A stretch of DNA of 64,000 bases, taken from the NCBI GenBank assembly GCA_025738555.1, contig JAOVFP010000002.1:7750001-7814000 (forward strand). The letters are read 5' to 3'. The notes beneath the pieces are model-generated. The model was given only the letters and a program-made list of their open reading frames with translations, did not search any database and was not told the origin of the DNA. The DNA is from Cyathus striatus. Lineage: Eukaryota; Basidiomycota; Agaricomycetes; Agaricales; Nidulariaceae. The translations under genes and the position numbers were made by a program. Numbering within the stretch: position 1 is the first letter of the stretch; each line of letters begins with the position of its first letter. Positions 25,036 through 35,480 of this stretch are shown one piece after another.

Positions 25036-27518
25036 GTGCTGGTTCATTGAGTCCTGGCAGTTGCCAGTGACCATTGAAACAGCACCCAATTGAGGTCAGG
25101 TGGGAGTCAGGTGAGAGTCAGGTGTGAATCCAAGCTAAGCCCAGTACTGGTTCGGGGAGTCTCAGTTGACTCTCAACTGACTCTCAACTGACTCTAATGA
25201 GACTCTCAGTTGACTCTTGAGACTCAGTTGAGACCTAGTTTAGACTCTCAGCTGACTTCTGAGACTTAGTTGAGAGTCAAATAATAGTCAGATGAGAGTC
25301 TAACCTGACTTCTGAGACTTAGTTGAGAGTCAGATGAGAGTCAGGTGAGACTATTGAGATTTAGATGAGAGTCAGTTGAGACATGTGTGGGAGTGACACA
25401 TACAGCAAAATTGCTACAAAAAGTACTCGAAACAAAAATTTGATGATATTGTAGATGTCTTTTGTGTGAAAAGACCAAAATGCTTGAATATGGTCACTTT
25501 TTTTCATGGAAAGACTGCTCTTCAATGAAGAAAAGCAATTTACTAACTCTGGATAAATTAAGTTTCTTTTTCTCTATCCATAATATACCATAGATATGAT
25601 ACTTTATGAGTTACATATAACACAGTAAACTTTTACACATCATAAAGTATCTATTGGCACAGTTTTGGCCATTGTCCTTGCTGTTTGAGGCTTCATGCAA
25701 CTTCAGATTTCCAACAGAGATGCAAAAATCATAATTTAACTTCTGTAGGGTGTACTGAAGACTCATCATAACATACAATAATTCTAGCTGTATATACACA
25801 CACCATACAGTCATAACTGTACACACATAAATTTTTATAGGAGTAAACTATTGGAAATGTCATGAAATCCATGTATTCTTTGCACATACAGAGGATAAAT
25901 ATGTGTGGAAGATTACATAATGTTTCTTACTTAATCCAGCCATGTGTACTTTCCAATGTAATTATTGCTGATGTTGAATGAAATACTATGTGAGTTCCCA
26001 TTACATTAGGAAACATGGGATCTGTCTCAGCCTTGATCAACTTGGGGGCTGGAGGAAACTTTATGAGCTGAGAAACTGTGAAGAAATTCAACCTTACTCT
26101 GCAACCTTTGGAAAAACTGACACCAGTATACAATACAGATGGAACCCTCAACAAGAAAGGGTATATCTCTCACTATGTCAATGACAAAGTCAAAGTAGGA
26201 ACTGCCACCATTCCAACATGATTTTACCTTTCTGGACTCAGAAATGAATCAATCATCATGGGATACCCCTTCTTAGAACAAACTAACCCTCAAATAAATT
26301 GGAAGGAAGGAACCCTCAAGATTGACCAAATACATATAGATAGACAACTCAATCAATAGTTCACACAATCTATTTCTATCACTCAGATGAAAATGGCAAA
26401 ACATACTCGGGAAACAAGATGATCAGAACTACTGGCTTTTATTGAAGAAATACCAGATGAATCGGAGAATGAGCAAATGGAAATGCTCCCTCAAGATTAT
26501 AGGTATTCTCTTGAGGATACAAGAATCCCCAATGAGAAGATGATTGAAATCTTGGACCTACCCTTGCAAGACAACTGGAACCCAATTGAAATATACTGGA
26601 TGCACATAAATGACTCTGAAGATGAAGACATTGAAGAAATGTCAGAAGAAAGTATTCATTTACAAAGATTTCTGACTAAAATCGAAGATCCCCTCCTCAT
26701 AGAACATGAACTAGGCACATCTTATGAAATGAAGGAACCCCTATTCAAAGAATTCAGAATTCCTATCCAGGTAAAGCAAACTATTTCACAATGACTATCT
26801 CACAAACCTGAAAAGATCAAGAAAACCTTTGAACAGATGATACTGGAACATCTCAGGGACTACAGAGACATATTCGACAATGACACCTCAGAAGGATTAC
26901 CACCTTCACGACCATGGGATCATCACATTAGGCTAAAAGAGGATTTCATACCCAGAAAAAGCAGAGTGTATCCATTAAGCACAAAGGAAGATAAAGCAAT
27001 GAACAAATTCATTGATGAAAATCTTTGAAAAGGATACATTGAAGAAGTTCAACCTGACTCTATTGAAGCTGAAAACACCACTGGATTCTTCTTCATAGGA
27101 AAGAAAGACACTGAAGATATGAGACCATGCCAAGACTACTGATATTTAAACAATGGAACCATTAAAGACCAGTATCCCTTACCCCACATTAAACAACTCA
27201 TGGAAGATCTTAAGAGTGCAAATCTCTTCACAAAAATGGACCTCCACAGAGCATACAACAAAGTGCAAATTGTTCCTGAAGACAGATCAAAGGCTGCCTT
27301 TATCACTAAAAGAGGCATCTTTAGACTGACCATTATGTTTTTCAGACTCTGCAATTCACTAGTGACCTTCATGCAAATGATCAATCACCTACTTGAAGAA
27401 TACATTTCCCAAGGAACTGTTCATGTATACCTGGATGACATACTCATCTTCACAAAAAATAATCTTGAACTTCATCGAAAAATAACATGGGAAATCCTTC
27501 AAATACTCTGAGATAATG

Positions 27519-29088
27519 TAGTAATTTACATTCCCCCAAGAGGTCTGTATAGATACCATACAGAATTTATATAGTGGCTATTATTATTATTAGAGGTAAT
27601 TATTCTATACAGATTCCATACATATTCTGCATGGATTCTATGTGGATTTATGCAGAATCTGTAGGATCTATTTAATACCTTAATTTTCCTGTTTCAATTC
27701 ACAATGAATACTATTAAATCTGTTTAATTCATAATCTCATCTCATCCCTACCACCATCTTGTCTCCATTGCTGCCTTGTCACAGGTGTCAAGTGTAACCC
27801 TAGGTGAAGAGTGTGACACTACATGAAATCTGTGATACACTCAATATATAGTGACACACTCAATGCTGAGTGTCACACTCAATGCATAGTGTCAGGCTTA
27901 ACACATAGTGTCACACTCAATGCATAGTGTCATGCTTAATGCATAGTGTCACACTCAATGCATAGTGTCATGCTTAATACATAGTGTCACACTCAATGCA
28001 TAGTGTCATGCTTAATGCATAGTGTCACACTCAATGCTTAGTGTCACACTCAATGCATAGTGTCATACTTAATGCATAGTGTCACACTCAATGCTTAGTG
28101 TCACACTCAATGCATAGTGTCACGCTTAACCTATAGTGTCATGCTTAATACATAGTGTCATGCTCAATGCAGAGTGTCACACTTAATGCATAGTGTCACA
28201 CTCCATCCTTAGTGTCACACTTAATGTATAGTGTCACACTTAACACATAGTGTCACACTCCATGCTTAGTATCTTACTTAGTGCCTAGTGTCACGCATAA
28301 TGTATAGTGTCACACTTAACACATAGTGTCACACTTAACACATAGTGTCACACTTAACACATAGTGTCACACTTAACACATAGTGTCACACTTAACACAT
28401 AGTGTCACACTTAACACATAGTGTCACACTCCATGCTTAGTGTCACGCTTAATGCCTAGTGTCACACTTAATGTATAGTGTCACACTTAACACATAGTGT
28501 CATGCTTAATGCATAGTGTCACACTCCATGCTTAGTGTCATGCTTAATGCCTAGTATCACATTTAATGCATAGTATCATGCTCAACATTTAGTGTCACAT
28601 GTCACGCTTAATGCAGAGTGTCACACTCAATGCTTAGTGTCACGCTTAACACATTGTGTCACACTCAATGCTTAGTGTCACACTTAATGCCTAGTATCAC
28701 GCTTAATGCATAGTGTCACACTCAATGTGTAGTGTCACATGCAATGCATAGTGTCATGCTTAATGTGTCACGCTCAATGCAGAGTGTCACACTTAATGCT
28801 TAGTGTCACACTCAATGCATAATGTCACACAATTTTCTTTTCCAATTTTCCCTAAGGAAATATGTATAATAAGATTCTGTACAGAATTTTTAAGTCTGTA
28901 ATGCGGAATTCTGCGGAATCCACATGGAATTTTTGATTCTGTGCAGAATCTGTGCAGAATCTGCACAGATCCAAAAAAACCTCTGCCAAAAATTAAAAAA
29001 ATCTGTGCAGATTCCACACAGATTCCAAAAATTATGTATGGATTCCATGTGGATCTGTACAGAACACCTGGCTAAGTGTAAAGAGCTC
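27519..29088 (+). mobile_element. Satellite-bearing hAT-like MITE, copy 2
   Basis: 1570 bp inserted in the gypsy RT/RNase H junction with a perfect 8-bp duplication AGATAATG (27511-27518 and 29089-29096). Excision of element plus one duplication restores DNGLFAKPEK in frame. Ends: TAGTAATTTACATTCCCCC and GGCTAAGTGTAAAGAGCTC. The core (27835-28830) is about 1 kb of 19-20 bp units, TAGTGTCACACTCAATGCA with CTTAATGCA/CTTAACACA variants, the longest array of the three copies. Confidence 0.93.
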
Positions 29089-31489
29089 AGATAATGGCCT
29101 CTTTGCAAAACCAGAAAAATGTTCTTTCGAAGTAACTGAAGTTGATTATCTTGGAATAATTATATGACCTAATGAAATCGCCATGGACCTGAAAAAGCTT
29201 GCTGGAATAGCTGATTGGCTGGCTCCGACTAAAGTCAAAGTCCAATCTTTTGCTGGATTCTGTAATTTCTACAGGCAATTTATTCCTTGCTACAGCAAAA
29301 GAATAGAACTGATTCTCAGGCTAACTAGAAATGCTACATCATGGAATTGGGGTACAGAACAACAAACAGCCTTCAACGACCTCAAGGAGGCTTTTCTAAA
29401 AAAACCAATCCTCAGAATACCAGACCCTGAAAAACCATTTACCATGTTAGTAGATGCTTCAAACTTCATGACAGGAGCAGTGCTTAAACAAGAAGATGAA
29501 AATGGATTCTGGAAACCATATGGCTATATCTCTCACATGTTCACTGCAACAGAATGGGACTATCAAATATATGATAAGGAACTCTACGCCATAGTCCATG
29601 GTTTCAAAGCATGGTGACATTTACTTGAAGGACACCCAAACAAAATCATAGTGTTTTCAGACCACAAAAACCTGAAATACTATCAGGAATCTCAAAAAAT
29701 CACAAGAAGACAAGCACAATGGTCCCTTTTCCTGTCAGAATTTGATATCAACATGCAACACATCCAGGGCAAAAAGAACCTAGAAGCAGATATGATTTCA
29801 AGATGACCAGATTTCAATCCTGATAAAGAACATGAAAATACTGGAGTCATTGTCCTACCAGATCACTGGTTTATCAACAGAATAGACACAAAACAAGATA
29901 ACTGGTTCACACACTATTTGGATGAAAATCTATGAATAAACTTAATTGCAACGGAACTCTGGGATATGGTCATTGAAGAAACAGGTAAAGACAACCTCAG
30001 GCAAAAACTCATCACTGCAATTGACACAAATGAAATTCCACCAATCAGATCATCACTTGATGATTGGCAAATAGACAGTGGTCTGATTCTTTTCAAAGAC
30101 CAAGTTTATATCCCAGAAGACATTGAACTACAAAGGAGCATAGTCACCTTACACCATGACTCACTACTCACTAGACATAAAGGACAATGAGCAACAGAAA
30201 ATAAAGTCAAGAAACACTACTGGTGGCCAGGAATGGGTGTTTTCATTAAAAACTATGTGAAAGGATGTGCCACATGTCAATAAATGAATTATGACTGAAG
30301 ACCAAAACCTCCGGTAAATCCCATTCCCATCCCAGAAACAGATCGACCTTTCTCACATGTGTTGATGGACTTTATCACTGACCTCCCTAAATCTGAGGGC
30401 TTTGATGGTATTATGGTCATGGTAGACCATGGATCTACAAAGGGGGTAATTTTCGAACCTTGCATCATGAAAGGACTTAACACGGAAAGAATGGCTGCCC
30501 TGATCTGGAAAACTCTCTACAGAAGATATAGCCTCCCCAATGCTATCATCTCTGATCAAGACCCACAATTTATTGCTGAAGTATTCCAAGCAATACTTCA
30601 CTTTCACAAGATCAAATGGAAGGGATCAACTGCCTACCATCCTCAAACTGATGGACAAACCGAAAGGATGAATCAGGAAATTGAAACCTACCTTTGATGC
30701 TTTTGTAGTGCTAGACAACACAAATGGGCAAACCATATACCTGAGGCAGAAATATCACAAAACGCACAGGTTAACTCAGTAACACAACAAAGTCCATTCT
30801 ATTTACTCCATGGATATGAACCTGTTACAACCCCCATGATAAGAGACACAGCTTATGTTAAAGAAGTAGAGGCAAGAATAGATGACATGGCAGAGGCCTA
30901 AAAAGAAGCACAGGCCCTTATCTGGATTACCCAACAGAAAACCTGAGAGGCACAGAAAAGAGGATTCACAAAATATGAAGTCAGTGACATGGTATGGCTA
31001 GACACAAAAAACCTGTCCATCCCCTATCCCTCCAGGAAAATGGCACCAAGACGCAAAGAACCTTTCAAGATTATCAAGAAACTAGCACCTTACACATATA
31101 AACTAGAACTTCCAAAACAGTGGTCTATTCACCCTGTCTTTAACACAGTACTTCTCATGCCATATGTCAAAACCTCCATCCATGGGAAAAACTTCCTGGA
31201 ACCACCCCCAGACCTTGTAGATGCTGAACCAGAATGGGAAATAGAAGCAATAGTGGGTCACAAAACCCCGAAGAAATGAAAAAATCAACATTCTGAACCA
31301 GTCACATGGTATAGAATACAATGGAAGGGATATTCATCAGCAAAAGATGAATGGGTGCATGAGGAATACTTGAATAATGCTCAAGAACTATTAGAAGAAT
31401 ATAAAAGAAGGCTGGACTAAACTAAACCAACAGTTTTCCACAAACTATCAATGATTAACCAGTTGTACCAAACCCACTGAACCTTTGCA

Positions 31490-32626
31490 ATGTCTTCCAA
31501 CAATGTTTCTTCCTCTACTGGCTCTCTTCCTTCTACCGAAAATGCTCGTCCTACTTTCATTCACTCTACCGAACCTCTTGTTCTCCCTCCTATCATTGCC
31601 AACATCAATTACTGACACTCTCAACTCGAATGACCTACTGCCCCTTTCAAACTCATTAACGAATATTGGGACACCTTGCAAAATGTTCCTGACCACCAAC
31701 TGACCTCGACTCAAAACTTCCTCTATGACCTACCTAACAGAAACGCACTAGTCACTCAATTCGACATCTTCAGAGAAGCATTAGAGATGGAGAATGCTAG
31801 CAGAAGGAACCAAGTCAATGTGATACAAGGGATGTTTGATGCAGGCCTGCATTGTGCAATGGAGGTTGCACAGTTTGTTGACACACCTGGTACCTCTAAC
31901 CATTCCCTTGCACACCAATGACTGGCACTAATCCACCGAAGCAATACCCTCAGTAGTGGTGGCAGTAAGGGAACTGAGAATGCTGAGCCCAACAGTGAAC
32001 TTGGAGTCTGTCATATTGGAGGCAGTTTCTACCTCCATCCACAATCTCACTCTCTCCAAGAATATACCACTACCAAACAGTATGAGGACATCTGAAAACA
32101 ATGACCCATCTCATCCAGCAACCCCATGGTGCCCTATTTCTCCACCACCAGTCACACTCTATCCAACAAGTGCCCTCCCATCCAGAAATCCCTCTCCGAC
32201 CCCAGTCAACATTGTTACACCTGTGGCAGCACAACACATGTTAAGAAGGACTGCCCAGACTATCAGTGCAACCACTATTATTGAAATGCCCCCAGGCACA
32301 CCATCCCTTCTTGTCCCCATCACTTCGCTCCATGACAACCATACCTCCCTTCAAAACAACACCCCCTTACTGCTATATACTCCAGAGAGGAGGAGCAGAT
32401 GGAGGCAGATACTCAGTCTGTCAGCCTGGATCCCTGCAGAAAGGCTGACTGTGTCACACACTACAAGGGGTTTTGCTACACAGAACACAGGAAGGGAACA
32501 GGAGAGGACGAGAGGCCAAAGAGGTTGAAGGCCAAGAGGGGGTTTTGTTCCAACAGAAAGGAACAACAGGAGAGAGAGACAAACAGTAGGTTCAAATCAG
32601 AGAAGTTCTACTTCTGTGGAATTTAA
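31490..32626 (+). pseudogene. Extra CCHC zinc-knuckle ORF downstream of gypsy pol
   Basis: One frame runs from ATG 31490 (MSSNNVSSSTGSLPST) to TAA 32624, about 379 codons, broken only by seven TGA codons. It has INEYWDTLQNV, a gag-like helical region (NALVTQFDIFREALEMENAS), then CYTCGSTTHVKKDC, a good C-x2-C-x4-H-x4-C knuckle, followed by DYQC and SCP cysteines and a basic C-terminus. It lies between the chromodomain and the 3' LTR, an unusual place for a nucleic-acid-binding knuckle. It may be a captured or duplicated gag-type protein, or an accessory protein of this lineage. I do not recognise a named family. Confidence 0.65.
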
Positions 32627-32773
32627 TCCAATGACAAGTCAGGTGAACAGGCCTGGGAGGAGCACTACGTCAAGACAGAGCCTACAGATGACTATGATGC
32701 AGACAGGGACTTCTATTGTAGCTAGAGGGATGAGTGAAGTTACAGTGAACTTCACCCTTTAACTTGGGGGTAA

Positions 32774-33249
32774 TGTTATGTTTTTTCTTTCTATTTACAT
32801 ATGTTTTCTTTCAAAACCATTGACTTGTTTGGTATCATCTTTGATACCAAACATAAAACTGTTACTTACACAATTGTTATTTCATCTTGACTCATCCTAA
32901 GTCACTTTACTATATCTAGTTGCACTTTCTTTCATCTTACTGTGCTGCAGCAATGTGCAGTCAATGTGTAGTGTCATGACTTATTTGGTTATATCCTTAC
33001 TTATTATTAGTATGAGCACATTTGTATTTAAACAGTAGTAACTTGGGCTACAGAGCTCAAGCTTCAGCTTAAATTGAATTGGCTTTACTTGATTCATTCA
33101 CTTCACTCATACTTAAGTCCAAATAACTTAAGAGCTTGTGAATTAAGACTACTTGATTTCAATACTGGTTTACTTGTTCTCTGAACTTGTGAATCATGTG
33201 ATTATTGGACTTGTATGATAAACATCCCAATCAGAACTTTATCATAACA
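32774..33249 (+). repeat. 3' LTR of the gypsy element
   Basis: 476 bp, TGTTATGTTTTTTC...ATAACA, preceded by ACTTGGGGGTAA (short purine tract candidate) and followed by the GAAGT duplication. Confidence 0.95.
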
Positions 33250-34888
33250 GAAGTTGTATCCTTTCAATCAGGAGAGGAAAGTTTTTGAAGGTCAACTGAA
33301 ACCTGTATCTCATGCTAGTATCAATCCTGTTCATATAATATGTCCTAGAGCTGCAGAGTGTGAGACACAGAGCTGTAAAGGACAAGCACTACATGTGCAT
33401 ACTAAAGTTAGAGATGTACCTAAAGCAACATTAATTAAAGGCTCAAAAATATTTGAACATGATTATGTAGTATCAGGTGTTTGTGAAAAATGTAAAACAT
33501 TATATTCTGCAGAGCATGAATGAGCCTATGATGAAAAACAGGGATATTATATGGTTCATTTAAACTCTGCTAAATATCTGAAAGTAGGAAAAAACTATGG
33601 GTAGATAGGGCATTTTCTCAAGGTGTTCTAAATGGTATATATAGGTTTCATGCATCTGCTGCAGCATATATGGAATATTGGAACAACAGTTTTGGAAATG
33701 GAAAGGAAATAAGCCAAAAACAAGTCTGGGAGGCTTTTATACATGAATCATTATGCATGGTTTCTGCAGGATCTGGTGTTAATTTTATTAGTCTTGATGG
33801 ACTTTCAATTACTGCATTAACAGAAGCATTTGCAAGGTTTGGTGAAAATGGAAAAATACATGCATCACATAATCACAGCTGTTTAGAGTGTACACAGCCT
33901 TATAGAGAAACTCAAGACTCACTACCAAATGAGAGTGCAACAGTTAAAATGGTAGTAATTGATGGGATTGTTATGGGACCACAGGTAATGCACAACTAAA
34001 ACTAAACAATATTATACTAATACATATTTTAAGCACTGTGCATATGACAATTGTTCCAATACTCTTGTAAACCATAGAGGAGGTGTATTTTGTGATGTTC
34101 ACAACCAAGAATTTGGAGCAAGATGCCATGTTTGTGACTGTCAAAATCAAAAGATAGATAATACACAAGCTTGCAATGAGCACCAGGAAATGTGGTGTAA
34201 ATATAATTTAGAACATAGTTCAGATTATTTAAATGGTGCATGAAGAATGCTTTGCAAACCAGCTGAAAATCCACCTTGGAATAAAAACCAAGGAAGATGT
34301 GTTCAGCAGCCTCATGATGAGTCAGATACCAATATTCCAAAGAAATCTCATTATTTTAGTGCCTCTCGCTATTATTGTGTAGAAACAATATGTGCTCCAT
34401 GTGGTGCTGTAATTGCATGGACAAAGTTTGTGAAGTCTGAGTCAAAAACCAATATACTTAAGTTCTTAGAAGATGTTTTTCCTGATGAAGAATTAAGACC
34501 AGATTATATATGTATTGATAAGGCATGTAAACTTCTTCAAACAGCAGTTGCAAATGGAAGTTGGGTAGATTGGTTTAAAAGTAGCCACTTTGTAGTAGAT
34601 GGCTATCACTATACAAATCACTGCTCAAATGATTATCTTTGTAGAAAGTGGTGTAATCCAGCACCACAAGATGGTTCTGCACCAAACCTTGTTTATATTG
34701 CACAAGACAGAAATGGTGAAAGATATCACAAATGAGCATTCAATACACAAGCCTGTGAACAACTAAATTCATGGCTTGGTGGGTTTGAATCTATTATGAA
34801 ATATATGACTCCAAGCAACTTTAATTGGTTCATACATTCTATGATCTTTTATCATACTCAACAAGTAATAAAATGGCAGAACAGCTAA

Positions 34889-35480
34889 AACTTTAGTATT
34901 ATTAGTGAAGATTTTGAACATGATGATGGTCTGTTGTAGAAGCATTGGAAGATGTGGTAGAAGAGGCATCAGAAATAATAGGTGTGGGAAATATGGTAGA
35001 AGATGTGTCAGAAAATGTGATACAAATGTAGTACAGAGATATCTGGTAGGAGAATAATAGGTGTGGGAAAATATTGTAGAAGAGGCATAGGAAGATGTGG
35101 TAGGGAGATAGTATGCTATCAGTACTGAAGGGTGTGGGAAAATGTAGTAAAGAGTAGTGTGGTAGCATGTACTGAAGGGTGTGGGAAAATGTAGCAAAGA
35201 ATAGTAGTAGTAGCAAAGATGTAGTAGTGAGATAGTATGTTATCAATAGGTGTGGGAAAATACACCTGGAGTCTTAAACAGAACTTACTTTAAAAAATAC
35301 AAAGTCCATTAGGACTCCACCAGGACTCCATCAGGACTTCTTATATTCCAGCAAGATGTCATCAGGACAATATCTATTCCATCAGGACTCCACCTGGACT
35401 CCACCAGATTCCATCAGGACTCCACCAAACTCCACCTGGACTATCTGGACTATATTGAGTCTGTTCAGAGTCAGGATGGA
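34889..35480. repeat. Purine-rich degenerate tandem repeats between KDZ A and Plavaka
   Basis: Units around GGTGTGGGAAAATATGGTAGAAGATG recur from about 34920 to 35270, then CCATCAGGACTCCACC units from 35300 to 35450. No gene. The two flanking transposase genes converge here. Confidence 0.55.

Larger units (their letters stand above)
22496..25405. mobile_element. 8-bp-TSD TIR element carrying SINE-like unit and minisatellite
   Basis: It is flanked by perfect 8-bp duplications CAAAATTG (22488-22495 and 25406-25413). The ends are imperfect inverted repeats: left GAGGTCGTGACACT then CCACATGT and TCAACTGACT; right reverse complement CTGTATGTGTCACT then CACATGT and TCAACTGACT. Subterminal GACTCTCAACTGACTCTC repeats mirror each other (22520-22550/23510-23575 against 25160-25390). 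It holds a nested satellite element, a tRNA-like head and a pyrimidine minisatellite. The 8-bp duplication suggests a hAT-like transposase acting in trans. Confidence 0.75.
22065..25946. mobile_element. TIR element with TA target site, nested in gypsy protease
   Basis: The ends are long imperfect inverted repeats of about 95 bp: left CATGTGGCTGGATTAAGTAG, right reverse complement CACATGGCTGGATTAAGTAA. Both arms then share GAACATTATGTAAT-like and GTGCAAAGAATAC blocks. TA flanks both ends (22063-22064, 25947-25948). Removing element plus one TA restores the gypsy frame GPPIL-LSNVII. Apart from nested elements the interior shows no transposase. It is a non-autonomous element of a TA-targeting superfamily (Tc1/mariner-like by target site only). 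Confidence 0.85.
22020..31420 (+). pseudogene. Gypsy pro-pol polyprotein with chromodomain
   Basis: Host segments are 22020-22064, 25947-27518 and 29089-31420. Order: protease-like LINLGAGGNFMS (N-L-G-A-G where D-S-G-A is usual), KVGTATIP and IIMGYPFLE; RT with RVYPLS, TKMDLHRAYN and the active site YLDDILIF; RNase H with TMLVDASNFMTGAVL and DKELYAIV; integrase zinc finger LHHDSLLTRHKGQ then CATC; the D-D-E core LMDFITDLP, AIISDQDPQF and TDGQTERMNQE; and a C-terminal chromodomain VTWYRIQWKGYSSAKDEWV ending at 31420. I count 18 TGA, two TAA and one TAG in frame, the TGA mostly at arginine positions. The chromodomain marks a chromovirus, a lineage whose integrases are thought to favour heterochromatin. 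Confidence 0.93.
20097..33249 (+). mobile_element. Chromodomain Ty3/gypsy retrotransposon with nested insertions
   Basis: The element spans 13.15 kb including nested elements and is bounded by 476-bp LTRs at 20097-20572 and 32774-33249. Both begin TGTTATGTTTTTTC and end ATAACA or GTAACA. The 5-bp target duplication is GAAGT (20092-20096 and 33250-33254); removing element plus one copy rejoins the KDZ frame. The LTRs differ at roughly 20-25 of 476 positions, nearly all transitions. The internal order is gag, protease, RT, RNase H, integrase, chromodomain, then an extra zinc-knuckle ORF. It carries insertions at 22065-25946 and 27519-29088. It cannot be active, because gag and pol contain many stops. 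Confidence 0.95.
18072..34888 (+). pseudogene. KDZ transposase gene A, split by a Ty3/gypsy insertion
   Basis: Coding segments lie at 18072-20096 and 33250-34888. The start (MAPHHSTCSATTQAS) parallels KDZ gene B (MAPNKK...). The 5' half is several small exons with introns of roughly 45-60 bp, one from GTATAG near 18337 to TTTTTAG near 18382. Later blocks are FSKFILSNFGSN...LLSLHARQQ, a Cys-rich cluster (ICPRAAEC...CKGQ...CEKCKTLY), a second cluster with C/H spacing like CxC6 (GGVFCDVHNQEFGARCH then ACNEH), and the KDZ core: YYCVETICAPCGAVIAW, YICIDKAC, VVDGYHYTNH and ACEQLNSWLGGFE. The LTR element entered between ARLLK and LYPFNQ. There are TGA stops (33521, 34242, 34734) and a one-base loss in an A-run near 33587, before LWVDRAFS. 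It is a dead cut-and-paste transposase. Confidence 0.88.

Noticed and set aside
27835..28830. CRISPR-like array
   Set aside because: Units of 19-20 bp are contiguous without unique spacers, sit inside a MITE with target duplications, and the genome is eukaryotic.
9281..32626. TGA as a reassigned sense codon in this genome
   Set aside because: The TGA sites correspond to CGA arginines, occur with frameshifts and some TAA/TAG, and are nearly absent from the young gag-protease element. CpG decay explains this without recoding.
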